From assembly GCF_028583425.1 (NCBI RefSeq), contig NC_072801.1:20790001-20854000 (forward strand): 64,000 nucleotides of DNA, read 5' to 3'. Of this stretch, positions 10,801 to 48,665 are shown piece by piece. This DNA comes from Eublepharis macularius. Taxonomy: Eukaryota > Chordata > Lepidosauria > Squamata > Eublepharidae. The position numbers and the translations under genes are program-made. Below the pieces are notes generated by a model, which worked only from the letters and a program-made list of their open reading frames with translations, was not told where the DNA came from and did no database searches. Numbering within the stretch: position 1 is the first letter of the stretch; every line of letters begins with the position of its first letter.

Positions 10801-13800
10801 TCACTAGTGCCACTGGATTTCTGTTCTATTTCGCTACAACAGACTAATAAGGCTACCCCTCTGAAACTGATATGGTTCAGACATAACGATACACCATGAT
10901 TTATTGTCACATGAATGAGGCTGGGTGCTCGTTGGGCTTACATGCTCCCTCTTATCTGTGTGCACAGAATGAGAATTAAACTCTTCCACAGCAAATCATA
11001 GCTTGGCTTATCTTAAAATCACAAAGTATGACTTGTTCCCTCCAAACTCTTTTAATACTGGGTTGGAGGTAACGAAACAGATTATGTATTTATATATTGT
11101 ATTTTACCTAGCTTTTCCTCTGGGGAGCTCAGAGTAGCATCCATAGAGCTTCATTATAATCCTCAAAGCAACTCAGTGAGAGAATGTGGGCAGACAGAAA
11201 GAGACTAGCCCAAGGTCACCCAGCAAATTTCCATGGTAAAGCGGACATTTGAACCAGAGTCACTCTGGTCCTAGTCTTGACTCCATGCTAGCTCTTAAAC
11301 AGTGTTTTTCATGAATGTTGAAATATTTAATTATTGACTTACACTATGAGGAGAAGAACAGAAGGGGGAGTCACACAAGCCTATAGACACCCCCTCCTGG
11401 TCATTCACATAAATGACAAAATGAACAGTATTTTTGTTTCAGCATTGTGGACAAACCACAATAAATGGGACATTATTGGACATGATGCTCTGGGGCATAA
11501 ACCACCTATTTAACAAAAAGATCTCATAGCCTTGATTAAAAAAGGCAACTAGAGTAGTCCCCTCCCCTGCATTCTTAACAGTGTGGGGCTTCCTATGTTT
11601 GGTTGGGGCGCAGCAGAGGGGTGTGAGCAATTCTGTGCATGTTGCTAAGAAGTACTGTTAACTCATACTGCAAGTTCAAAAGTGTGTTTCTATAAGGAAA
11701 ACTGGTTAGAGGTGAAATCAAGCAGTCTTTAACAAGCCATCAATTCCAGTGCATTGGGTCAAATCCAAATGTTCCTTTCTACTCGCCAAAGGGGGGGGAG
11801 TGTTTGCTGTTTTGCTCCCTCCCACTTCGCCCTCTGCTTGTGCTGTTCCTGAGAGTTCCTGTTCCCCCAGAGAAGCATTTTGGAGACCTTAGTGGATTCC
11901 AGGCAAGTTCTGCTCCACTGACAGCAGCGTCTCCTGTTAGCAAAGCAACCTTTGGCACCAGCACATTCAGTGCAGGCCGCTGGGGAATTACTCCACTTCT
12001 CTCTTGGCCTGTTATTCTGTGCAGATCAATGAACTGTTTTGCTTGTAAAATTAATAAGCTGTAGATAGTGATGCTGTATCAGTGTCTTACTGTTTTTGAT
12101 TTTTTTTTCAGTGCCTTGTGCTAATCAGTCAATCTCTGTTGAAGAAATTTGGTTACTATAAGGTTGTCCTGTTTTCCTTTTATTTGGAAGCAATAGCTGC
12201 AGTGTTCATGTTTCTTCTAGGCCCAGAACATTACTACCTGTTGGCTATTTATCTCACAGTGAACATGTAAGTAAATATTTAGCTTTGGTTGTAAAATTAA
12301 TGATGGGGCCCATGGCTGAGGGGTTGAATATATGCTTAGCATGCAGACGTTGCCAGGTTCAGCCCCTGGCATCTCCAATGAAAAGGATCAAGTAGCAGGC
12401 GATATGAAAGACCTCCATCAGAGACCCTAGAGAGCTACTGCCACCCAGAGTAGACAGTACTGATAGGGCTGTGGTCTCACTTGGTATAAAGCAGCATCCT
12501 ATGTTCAAGAATTGTCAGTTTTAAAACAGTCAGAATGACTATAAGATGAGGAAATGGTCTTCGATAAACTCGTGTCGAAAAGGAAGGAATAATAAATCCA
12601 AGAAGACCACGTGGTACACGCAATAATATAAATTCTATTATCAATCAATGTACAATTCGAGAATCTAGTCCATTAGACAGTGAGCTACAGCACTTGCAAT
12701 TGCATCATTTTCCAACGTATTAACTTTTTCACTTTTTCACAGGCACAAAACCTTCATAGCTGTGAGAACGCTCGGCGGTTAAGAACATCGTTGCCGCACA
12801 TGAGCATTCTCGCGGCTATGAAGGTTTGGTACATTGATTGATAATAGAATTTATATTATTGCATGTACCACATGGTCTTCTTGGATTTATTATTCCTTCC
12901 TTTTCGACACGAGTTTTAAAACAGTAGCAATTTATGCTAGGATGCAAAGAACCATATTAAACACTTGCAAGCATGTGGGTTTTTAAAATGCATCATTTTT
13001 TTAGGTTAGTGAAATTTGGAACTTTTAATTTAAGAAAAACCTATCTACTATATTGCACAGTGCCAACAGGCTAAGCATAGAAGAACTCTGTGTAGGAATG
13101 TACTAGAAGGCTCTGAAGCTTTTTAAAAAGACACCGAATATTTAACTTGCTTTTATATTTCTTTAGGGTAATTGTTCAAGCTTCTTTCAGCCTGTTTAAT
13201 TTGCCTTTGGCTGATATTGTTGATGCAGATTTAAAGAAACATAAACGGAAGTAAGTTTTTTTTTTTACAAACACTCACAATTTACTGTATGTTAGTTATA
13301 AAGTCCAAACTCAATAAAAAGTTACACTGACCACAGTTACAGTTAATATGAATTCGAAAGCAGTTTTCAGTGTGCAAAAAATGCTTTACAAAAGTTCTCT
13401 CTTGATGCTGATGTTCAAGATGCCAATAACTTAAATGCCTCAGCAGGGCTCAAACATTCAAGCAGAGCTGTGAACTGAAACTGTTTTCTTCATTGCATGT
13501 TTACCTCGCCCCCTTCGTCTTTTATATTGTCCCCTCATCCCTGTGAGATAAATAAGGCTGAGAGAGAATGACTGGCCCAACACCACCTAGTGAGTTGGGT
13601 GGTAGTTGGAGATCTGACCTCATTTCTCTAGGTCAAGGATTTGTTTAATGTGAGTGCTGGATCTTAGTCTTTTAATATACAATAGTAATACATTCCCCCA
13701 TCTCACCAAAAAAGAAACCCTCTTCTGCAATGCCAGCCATTTTATATAAATATAGCCCATTCCAGTCATGAAGTTTAAAGCACCCTTTCCTCACATTTGT

Positions 13801-16391
13801 TTGCATACTGCTTAAAAACTGGAAAGTTTATACCCAGCATGAACAATGTCTAAATACCACAACACACATTTGTGAGCCAGTTTGGTGAAGTGGTTAAGAG
13901 TGCGGGACTTTAATCTGGAGAGCCGAGTTTGATTCCCCACTCCTCCACTTGAAGCCAGCTGGGTGACCTTGGGCTAGTCATGGCTCTCTGGAGCTCTCTC
14001 AGCCCTACCCACTAGAGATGGGCATGAAACGAACCACAGAACAAAATTCCATATGGAATGACTGGTTCGTTTGCAGGGAAACGCGTTCTGCGGGACTGCG
14101 TTTTTACGGAACTTTTTCCAACCATTCCGTGGCTGGTTCAGAGTTTCACAGAGCCTGTGCCAGTTTCAGCTCATTGGCTGAACCCGGGGATTGTGAAACT
14201 GACAGCTCCTTTCTCAGGCCGCTCTGGCAGCAGGAGAAAGGGGCTGTCAGTTTCACAGTCACCAGCTGATGGGCTGAAACCAGCACAGGTCTGTGAAACT
14301 GATAGCCCTGTTCTCCTGTTGCCCAGGCAGTGGAAGAAAGGGGCTGTCTATTTCAAACGCCCCACACCAGCTGCTGAAGCTGGTGCGGGGCAGTTGAAAT
14401 GCTACGAACCACAAACCAATTCGTGAACTGGGAAAAGGTCGGAAGTTCGTGGTTCATGGAATGCTACAAACCATGAATCATGTGGTTTGTTTTTTTGGTT
14501 CGTGCTCATGTCTACTACCCACCTCACAGGGTGTTTTGTTGTGGAGATAATAATGATGTACTTTGTAAACCGCTCTGAGTGGGCATTAAGTTGTGCTGAA
14601 GGGCGGTATATAAATCAGTTGTTGTTGTTGTTGTTGTTATATGAATGGCTGCCTATTGAAACCAAACATTCCCATACAGATGTGATAGGTCGTACATGCC
14701 CTCATATAGAGTACACTGTGTTAATGATTCATCTCTCCTTGGTATTTCAGATCACCACTCTCCTCCATGGTTTTTGGAACAAATGCCTTATTTACCAAGC
14801 CTGCCCAGTCTTTAGCACCCATGTTTGTGGTTACTGTACTCAATCAGTTTGGATATGCAAATCTGAATAGTAAACTGGCTCAGCCTGATCCAAAGTAAGT
14901 GGCAAGTTAGAACTGAAACCATAGTGAAACTTGTGCCTCAAGTGTGTATTAGGAAGGAATATGTTTCTAGGGGGCGTGCAGACTTCACTGTTACGTCTGA
15001 AACATTCAAATGCTGGTTTGTGTGAGACTGACTTTATTCCCCACACAGTTAGCTCAGACTATCCTTAGCTGTGCACTCAACGCAGATAATCAAAAAGGTA
15101 ATTGGCAAGAAAGGATGAGCCAGTTTTCTCCTCTCATAGACCCTTCTTATGTGCCCAGTGTAATTCCAATTGCCAATTTGGGGTCAGGAAGGAATTTTCC
15201 TCCAAGCTACATTGGTCAGGGATCCTAGAGGTTTCTTTCCTTCCTCTGGGCATTGAGCAGGGCTCATTAGGGGTGTGGGAGGATCTGTGAATTTACTGCA
15301 TTGTGCAGGGGGTTGGATTAGATGAACCTTGTTATCCCTTCCAGCTCTGTGACTGAGCACTACACAGATATAACCATGGTAGATTTCCTATGATTGTAGA
15401 AACTGGAACATGTGCAAACTGCTGCTAGCTGCATCCATGTACCTGTTAGTCCACAGTTCGTTTGCTCCGCACAATGACAGGCATGTGTGCTACGAAGCAT
15501 GATCGAACTGTATGGAGAAGCCTGCTGCTTGTGCTGAACAGGCCCTAAATATACTTAAGCCTTGATCCTTGCAGACACCTGCGTTTGGCAAGAACACCTC
15601 AACCTGTTCAGAATTCCTTTATAATGAATGACGCGGCTTGCAATGCATGCTACTTTTCCAGCCTTATCTAGGCACAGAATGCTAACATGCTGCACAGTTG
15701 CTGTAAAACAGGAGTTCTGTGGCACGGTATAACAAAATTGTATGTTTGATGTGTTGATTCATTTTGTATTGCATTGATATACATCTTCTACATTATTCAA
15801 GCAGACAAACATGGGGATTTGCTATTTTTGTTCAGATGGATGCTATTCCAATGCAGCCAGAGAAGGAGCTACAGTACAATCTTAAACAGAGTTGTACCTT
15901 TCAAAGTATGTAACTCAGCTTAGGATTGCCCTGCTGATCTTGTACAAGACTTGGTACAGAACAATTCATAAATGTGGGGGTCATGGCTCAGCTTTGCACA
16001 CAGATGGCCCCAGGTTTACTCCCCAGCATCTCCAGCTGAGAGCATCAAGTAGTAGCTAATGTGAAGGCTCTTTACCTGAGACCCCAGAGATCTCCTGGCA
16101 ACGTGTGAACAACACTGACCCAGATGGATCAGTGGTCAGACTCAATACACATAAGGTGGCTTCCTGTTTTCAGACATGCTAAACAGGAGGACATTGTGTG
16201 AGCACATTTGTTGTTGCTGAACTGGATATATTAACTGTGTCCTTTCTACCAGTTTGTTCCTAGGTCTTCATGATGCCATGTTCTACATGATCTGCCTTGT
16301 TCCCCTTGGCATTGCTGCAATACAGATTGTGGCATGGACACCATTCTCCATCCAGAATAGTCACCTGACACCTGTACACACTGAGTTGTGA
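4671..16391 (+). CDS. MFSD13B: MFSD13B-like major facilitator superfamily transporter (TMEM180 family), whole gene
   Basis: Six coding exons (4671-4823, 9080-9814, 12112-12266, 13167-13250, 14751-14894, 16253-16391) join in consistent phases into a 469-residue frame ending in TGA at 16389-16391. The protein resembles the human TMEM180/MFSD13A family: 'WNAINDPLFGYIQD' at residues 57-70 corresponds to the family's WNSLNDPLFGWLSD, and 'FTKPAQSLAP' to VTKPGQTFAP. It is rich in hydrophobic segments, as expected for a 12-helix multipass membrane protein; the substrate is unknown. I chose the B paralogue over MFSD13A because its neighbours are CDR2 and METTL9/OTOA, as I recall for mouse Mfsd13b; an exact paralogue call needs a tree. 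The start at 4671 aligns with the family's first helix; the upstream in-frame ATG at 4596 lies before the splice acceptor. Introns hold only repeats. Confidence 0.85.
5562..5960. mobile_element. Foldback element with about 145-bp inverted arms
   Basis: The left arm (about 5562-5705) and right arm (about 5815-5960) are reverse complements with moderate divergence: 'gtctctctacac' at the left outer end meets 'gtgtagagagac' at the right, and 'agctgggaagc' meets 'gcttcccagct'. The arms leave a short centre of about 110 bases. No target duplication is evident. It looks like a non-autonomous DNA transposon of unknown superfamily. Confidence 0.7.
7097..7333 (+). repeat. tRNA-Glu-like SINE
   Basis: Same family as 2588-2838: tRNA-like head with GGTGTAGTGGTTAAGAG, the body 'agctgggtgaccttggg', tail 'ggtatataaatcaaat' and a (GTT)n end. 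It sits between two inverted copies of a 37-base sequence (7038-7074 and 7335-7371). Confidence 0.85.
8808..8988 (-). repeat. 5S-rRNA-derived SINE with BovB-like tail
   Basis: On the minus strand the block contains 'agaagctaagcagg' and 'tttggatgggagat', which match the internal promoter region and downstream part of 5S rRNA (GGAAGCTAAGCAGG, TTGGATGGGAGA), followed by 'ggcaatggcaaaccat' and a tail with 'ggggtcatcgtaaatcagct'. Such 5S-derived SINEs are common in squamates. The copy is diverged. Confidence 0.75.
9080..9814 (+). CDS. MFSD13B: MFSD13B-like coding exon 2
   Basis: This is the large exon of the gene, 245 codons in phase 0 (residues 52-296), bounded by TTCTCAG|GTT and CAG|GTATGC. It carries the family signature WNAINDPLFGY and several membrane segments. 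An internal large exon of this kind agrees with the family's layout. Confidence 0.93.
9815..12111. other. MFSD13B-like intron 2; no gene
   Basis: A degenerate LINE 3'-end-like module lies near 11090-11290. The rest shows no recognisable gene or element. Confidence 0.5.
12112..12266 (+). CDS. MFSD13B: MFSD13B-like coding exon 3
   Basis: The exon is preceded by a T-rich tract and CAG and followed by GTAAGT. It encodes residues 297-347 and two bases of 348. Two membrane segments are visible, with 'LLGPEHYYLL' between them, aligned with LAGPDHLSLL of human MFSD13A. Confidence 0.92.
12303..12510 (+). repeat. tRNA-Ala-like SINE
   Basis: The head is tRNA-Ala-like ('atggctgaggggtt', then 'gcttagcatgcag' and the B-box-like 'ccaggttcagcccctgg'). 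The body reads 'catctccaatgaaaagga' with 'gagaccctagagagct', shared with at least nine other copies in the window. Confidence 0.8.
12566..12916. mobile_element. Near-perfect palindromic element, 87-bp terminal inverted repeats
   Basis: The arms 12566-12652 and 12830-12916 are both 87 bases and differ at only about two positions. A second inverted pair lies inside, with 'aaccttcatagc' near 12749 and 'gctatgaaggtt' near 12816, enclosing a loop of about 28 bases. There is no coding capacity. It looks like a young non-autonomous DNA transposon. No target duplication could be fixed, because A/T runs blur the edges. Confidence 0.85.
13167..13250 (+). CDS. MFSD13B: MFSD13B-like coding exon 4
   Basis: A short exon between TTTAG|GGTAATT and CGGAA|GTAAGT. 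It finishes codon 348, encodes residues 349-375 and gives two bases of 376. 'LADIVDADLKKHKRK' corresponds to VTDLVDEDLVLNHRK of MFSD13A, a charged cytoplasmic loop. Confidence 0.92.
13873..14640 (+). repeat. tRNA-Glu-like SINE split by a hAT-type element
   Basis: The SINE head and body (13873-14012) and its tail (14515-14640) are separated by a 502-bp transposon. The eight bases CTACCCAC appear on both sides of the insert, so the SINE was complete before the insertion. The tail ends in (GTT)n. Confidence 0.88.
14013..14514. mobile_element. hAT-type non-autonomous transposon with exact 8-bp target duplication
   Basis: The ends are inverted: TAGAGATGGGCATGAA at the left and TTCGTGCTCATGTCTA reversed at the right. 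The flanks are the identical octamer CTACCCAC (14005-14012 and 14515-14522), as hAT transposases produce. The element is 502 bp, without a transposase frame. The related element at 43011-43780 has the same kind of ends. Confidence 0.9.
14751..14894 (+). CDS. MFSD13B: MFSD13B-like coding exon 5
   Basis: Bounded by TTTCAG|ATCACC and CCAAA|GTAAGT. It encodes residues 377-423 with split codons at both ends. The motif 'FGTNALFTKPAQSLAP' is the counterpart of FGMVALVTKPGQTFAP in the human paralogue. Confidence 0.93.
15100..15365 (+). repeat. CR1-type LINE 3' end
   Basis: The block carries the CR1 3' untranslated pattern: 'gtcaggaaggaattttcctcc', then 'actgcattgtgcaggg', 'ttggattagatgaacc' and 'cccttccagctctgtgactg'. 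This is a 5'-truncated copy, as usual for CR1. Confidence 0.8.
15978..16170 (+). repeat. tRNA-Ala-like SINE, diverged
   Basis: Recognised by 'catggctcagctttgca', 'ccccagcatctccagctgag', 'ctgagaccccagaga' and the tail 'aggtggcttcctgtt'. More diverged than the 27018 copy. Confidence 0.7.
16253..16391 (+). CDS. MFSD13B: MFSD13B-like coding exon 6 (last)
   Basis: After CCAG at 16252 the exon completes codon 424 and encodes residues 425-469, with a last membrane segment (about residues 432-450, 'MFYMICLVPLGIAAIQIV') and a short polar tail, then TGA. MFSD13A has a longer tail, so the C-terminus here is shorter. Confidence 0.92.
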
Positions 16392-17546
16392 ATGTGTGTA
16401 AATGGGGGACATGCCCATTCCATTTGACCCGCTAGTCAGTTTTCAACTCTGAACAGGACAACTGGCTTGCCTTGACTCTTTAGACTAGTGCATCACCTGC
16501 CACCTGAGTCATTATTATTATTTTACACCTGCTGACCCTCTCACTGAGGGTTTACATCTGCAAACTCCTTACAACAAAGCAAGGATTTTTCTAGTTCAGC
16601 AGTCATAACAGGTACTTGGACAGATGTCCTGTAGATCTACTGAGTAGCGATGTGGCACCTGAGTGAATTCTGCAGACCAAAGTTGTTCTTCTTAGAGGAA
16701 GACCCATAACTTCAAACATGGGGGTTAACTCCCTCCTTCAGAAATGGTAAACAGCGACCCTTTTCAGCCATTAAGATCATCCGTGCGTAAGGACCCATTC
16801 CTTGGGAAGGAGGATTGGAAAACCCAGGTTTTTGAGGGTACCAGATTGTGTGTATTATCTGGCATTGGTATGCATAGTGCCCTGGAAACAGTCTATATTG
16901 AGAAGATTGTGCTATCTGTGATCTTTACTATTGCATGGTTTATCATAACTTAAAAGAATTTACAACCCTGTATGCAAAAAGAGGGTTATAGGGATTTTTT
17001 TAACAGACAACAGAAAATGTACACTGGGTTTCTGTGTAACTGGCATTACATCTGCAAAACCTAATTTCCCTAAATGAGAAAGTTGAGGAATCCTAGTAGA
17101 GGAGAACAGAGTGTAAATATGGGTTATTGTCCTGAGATCCATGGTAGCAATTTGCATGGGAACGTGAGGCCTCTGGGACTGATTTAACATGGAAAGAAAA
17201 GATATTTGGGTGTTTAAAAAATCCTATACAGAAAAAAAGGGTTTTTACTCTAGGAAATTGGGGTTGGTGGAGATATAGAAATATAGCTGTAGAAATACAG
17301 ATTTCCTGGCTGCTTGATCCCACACAAACAGGGATAGGCAAGTGTATAAATTACATTGTTGATGCTTCCACTTTTTTCATTACTGTCTTTGACATCAAGT
17401 GTCCTTGGTCTTCCTTCAAACAGCTGAATACATTTTGGAGCTATCCTGTTCAGGCTCTTTTTGCCAGTTCTTGACTTTTGAACTGACTTTACGATGAATG
17501 AAAAACAAGTCCTACCTTATACATCACAATGTCTAAATTATACTAG

Positions 17547-17552
17547 AATAAA
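17547..17552 (+). other. Polyadenylation signal candidate for the MFSD13B-like gene
   Basis: AATAAA lies about 1.15 kb after the stop codon, in an AT-rich stretch. It is the first clear canonical hexamer downstream of the last exon. Confidence 0.45.
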
Positions 17553-17894
17553 TCCTATCATTATGTCTTTTAATACAATATAAAGCACTGCTGTATTTCT
17601 TTTAACAATTTATTAAATACAATTCTTAGCAATAGATTTGAAGGAGAAACTGACTTCCAAAGAAGCCTTTTCCATGGGAAGGTCTCACTTCTCAGTGTCA
17701 TATTCGTGTAAAAAAGAGAATGAGTGTAATTTTAAAGTCTCTTCCCAGTTTAGAGCAAATGTGACTGGGAAACATGGTGCATTCTAGAAGTTTACAAAAT
17801 TATTCACTTTTCCCACCCCATGCATAGAGAACTATTTCTCTTGCCCATAATACTAAAACTTGAATGCACCGAGTGGCATTGATGGAAAAGAGCC

Positions 17895-18365
17895 AGCGCG
17901 GTGACGGACCAGGATCTTGGTAACCCAGGTTCACATCTCTGCTCTGCTATAAAAGCTTTCTGAGTGACCTTGGACCAGCCACACATACTCAGCCTAACCC
18001 AACTCACAGAGTTGTGAGCAGGGCTTTTTTTCAGGGGGAACGCAGTGGAATGGAGTTCTGGAACCTCTTGAAAATGGTCACATGGCTGGTGGTCCCGCCC
18101 CCTGATCTCCAGACAGAGGTGAGTTGAGATTGCCCTCCGCGCCACTCAGTGGCGCGGAGGGCAATCTAAACCCCCCTCATCTGGAGATCAGGGGGCGGGG
18201 CCACCAGCCATGTGACCATTTTCTCCGAGGGCAACCCACTGAGTTCCACCACCTCTTTTCCCAGAAAAAAGCCCTGGTTGTGAGTATAAAATGGAGAGAA
18301 GAACGAGATATGCTGCTTTGGGTTCCCATTGGGGAGAAAGGAAGGGTATAAATGAAGTAAATAAA
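17895..18365 (+). repeat. Squamate tRNA-derived SINE ('gataaaatgg' tail type) split by a hAT-type element
   Basis: The left part (17895-18018) and right part (18277-18365) form one SINE with 'gtgaccttggaccagcc', 'cagcctaacccaactcacag' and the tail 'cattggggagaaaggaaggg' followed by 'tataaatgaagtaaata'. The insert lies between duplicated GTTGTGAG octamers. Confidence 0.82.
18019..18276. mobile_element. hAT-type short transposon (258 bp), 8-bp target duplication
   Basis: It starts CAGGGCTTTTTT and ends AAAAAAGCCCTG, with the exact flanking octamer GTTGTGAG at 18011-18018 and 18277-18284. The interior is itself largely palindromic (ccgccccctgatctcc against ggagatcagggggcgg). The element at 44420-44714 is the same family. 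Confidence 0.92.
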
Positions 18366-18894
18366 TCAACTGCAAGGAGTTCCTTTAGAGAAAACGTTAG
18401 TCCACAAAAGCTTATGCTGTGGCAACTGCAGTCCAATGCAGTGTTACTCTAGTCCATTGACATTAATGGGCTTAGAATGAAATAATTCTTCATAGCATCA
18501 CAGTATTGGTTTGTTAGTCTTCAAGGTGCAACAAGCCTTTTTGTTTTTACTTTTAGCTGTGATTATTGTGTTCCTTTCACGTGCTCAAAGGAACACACAA
18601 ACTATGTTAGCTGTTTTCTGGGTGTCTGCTGATTTGGCATACGTGAGGAAGGTGTAGCAGAAGATATAACCCATTCATTAATTATCTGCTCATGTACTCT
18701 CAGTGTCCCCATTTAGCAAGGATAGTCTGAATTTCCTGTCTCTAACAGTTACTGGTCTGGTCTTCTGGACACTATTGTAAAATTTTCTGGGGCCCTACCA
18801 CTTGAATCTTTGGGCCAGAGACAGATGTGCCTTGTCTTCTATAACCTTTCCAGAGACCAAGGTCCCTTTGTCAGATACTAGGGGAGTTTTATTT

Positions 18895-18985
18895 GGGTCC
18901 AGTAGTGCCTTAAAAACCAGCTAGATTTCCAGAGTACAAGCTTTGAAGAGTCAAAGTTCCCTGTGTCAAATACAGGGAGTAGAAA
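18895..18985 (-). repeat. PLE-type terminal repeat fragment
   Basis: In the minus direction the block reads as the family 'gaaagc-like / ccagaaatc / aaggcactactggac'. The same phrases occur in the repeats at 20892-21090, 25042-25168 and 28348-28472. Confidence 0.5.
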
Positions 18986-19984
18986 AAGGTAGGAGGAGCC
19001 TTTATAATCCAGGCAGTGTGGAAGTTACTACAAACCAGAGTGTCAGGAAGCTAGCTATAATACATGTTGTAATTATCTTGATAGAGCGGAGGTGCAAAAA
19101 ATTAGCATCTGTAGTTGGATAAAAATCCAAAAACCTGCTTGAACCTTGGGAGTCCATTGTTCTGAATTTGCAAATAAACTCAATTCCAGCACTCTCATGT
19201 TGTAATTTTCCTTTGAAGTTTCTCTTGTTTGAGAATTGCTACTCTTTTGACTTTGGAAAGCTCATATCCTGGAAATCTCCGTGGTCTGTTGGGTACTTCT
19301 TGCTGTCCTATTGCAGACCAATACCGCTACCCATCTGAAACGACTTTTTAAAAAGGCATGCAAAAAAAATACCCTTTTGAAATACAATCCAGAAAAGCAA
19401 AAACACGATCCGTCTGAAATTACCATTTAAGCCCAGTGCAAGAGCGGTTCCTAGAGTAGAGCAGATTTAAGCACACCCTTTTCTGCCCTGCCCGCAAACC
19501 ATCCGGCGCGCCTAGCACGTGCCCACCGGCTGAACGCTCCCAGAAAAAGAGGCGTGTCGGCCCGACGGGGAGGAGCTTCCCGCCCACCCCTTTGGTGTGC
19601 TTGCCGCCCGGTTTGAAAGCAGCGCCCCCGCCTGGCGTTAGGAGCTGTTCCCTGATTGGCTGAGAAGCGGGGCAAGCAGGGCTCGGGTGCGCGCGCTAGA
19701 GAGGGCAAGGAGTGGGCAAGGGAGGCTTCTCCGTGTGTCCCGACAATCTCGTCCGGCCGGGCGCCTCAGGCCGCGCGCCTCGGGTTCCGGGCTGTTGGCG
19801 GTGCGGCAATCGTGTATGCCTGTATCTGTTGCGGGCGCCGAAGGGGAGCTCCTCCGCGTTGGCCGCTGCCATGGCGAAAAAAGGCGGCGGTTGCGGGAGG
19901 GGGTGATTCGGCGGCGGGGCCCTGCTTCCTTTCTGGTCCCCTTTCGCCGCTTCCCTCTCTCCCGGCCGCCCGCCCAACCCCCCG

Positions 19985-47373
<27,389 letters not shown>

Positions 47374-47907
47374 ATGTGTCTCCCAGGTCAAACCCAAGAA
47401 GCAGCCTGTGAATTAAGCATTTTTTAACTCTTTTTTCCCCTATTAATTACAAGAAGGGAGGAAGAAATGAGATTTTTCTTTTTGGTGATTGTCATTCTGA
47501 ATTGGATTCATGTATGAAGAAATCTAAAAGGTCAAAATACTAATTTCTTTGTAGTATGTAACAGGGAAAAAAGGACTTTTAAAAAACATTGAACTCTTGC
47601 ATTGATGATTTCTTAATCCTCTTGATGCACCTGCAATCCAACAATAAATCAAAGATATTTTTTATACCTGATGACGGTAGGACTCGCAGTCCAGCAGTAG
47701 CCAGGCTGCTGTGCAAATGGATAACATTTCAGCTGTTGTTGTTTTTTTTTAAAAAAAGGACATCAGAAGACAATGCTGGCAATAAAGCGGTCCATTCAAT
47801 ATAAGGCAAAACTAGGTTGATGAACAAGTGGTTGGAATGGATTTTTCTTCCATGTTTAATGACGTTATTTTACCTGTCAGTCTTCAGCACATGTTTTTAA
47901 CCATGCT

Positions 47908-47913
47908 AATAAA
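47908..47913 (+). other. METTL9: METTL9 polyadenylation signal candidate
   Basis: AATAAA about 535 bases after the stop codon, followed by a T-rich stretch. An earlier AATAAA lies at 47643-47648, so alternative 3' ends are possible. Confidence 0.5.
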
Positions 47914-48017
47914 AACTTTTTTTGAAATGACGCTCGCCCCTTATGTTAATTTGTGCCAACGGTGCCTGATTAGATGGATCTTTTGTCACTCACATGTAAA
48001 ATATGGATGAATATCTT

Positions 48018-48463
48018 CAGGGCTCATTTCAAGGGGGAACGTGCAGGAACACAGTTCCAGCAGTTCCCCAAAGAGGTCACATGTCAGGTGGCCCTACCCA
48101 CCTGACTCTTGGCCATTTTGGGCCCATTTCCGCCTGGATTGGGGCCGAAATGGCCCAGATTGGGCCTCTGACGGGTGGTGGATCACTCTCCCACTCAGCA
48201 GCAGCCCGATCCTGACCATTTTGGGGGCATTTTTGGCTCTTTTCAGCCCCTTTTTGCCATTTTGGGCCCAATTTCAGCCCTGAATGGCCAGCATTGGGTC
48301 CAAAACAGCCAGGATAGGTGATGTCAGGGGTGTGTGGCATATGCAAATCAGGTATGCTAATGACACTTCTGGTGATGGCAAGGGGTGTGGCATATGCTAA
48401 TGAGTTATGCTAATATGTTATGCTAATGAGTTCCTCCAGCACTTTTCTACGAAATGACCCCTG
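48018..48463. mobile_element. hAT-type short transposon (446 bp), near-exact 8-bp target duplication
   Basis: It begins CAGGGCTCATTTC and ends GAAATGACCCCTG. The flanks AATATCTT and AATCTCTT agree at seven of eight positions. The right half has repeated 'gcatatgctaatgag'-type phrases. Confidence 0.82.
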
Positions 48464-48479
48464 AATCTCTTTATACCAG

Positions 48480-48665
48480 GAGGAACTATAGTTCACTGGT
48501 ACAGCATCTGTTTACATGCTGAAGTTCCCAGGTTCAATCCCTGGCATCTCTAGTTTCAGAATCTTGGCTAACAGGTGCTGTGAAAGGCCTTAGAGACTTG
48601 CCACCTGTTAGAGTGGACATTTCTGTTCTCAATAAGACCAGCGGTCTCTATCTATGACAGCTTTG
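48480..48665 (+). repeat. tRNA-Ala-like SINE
   Basis: 'gttcactggtacagcatctg', 'cccaggttcaatccctggc' and 'catctctagtttcaga' mark a diverged copy placed almost directly after the hAT-type element. Confidence 0.78.
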
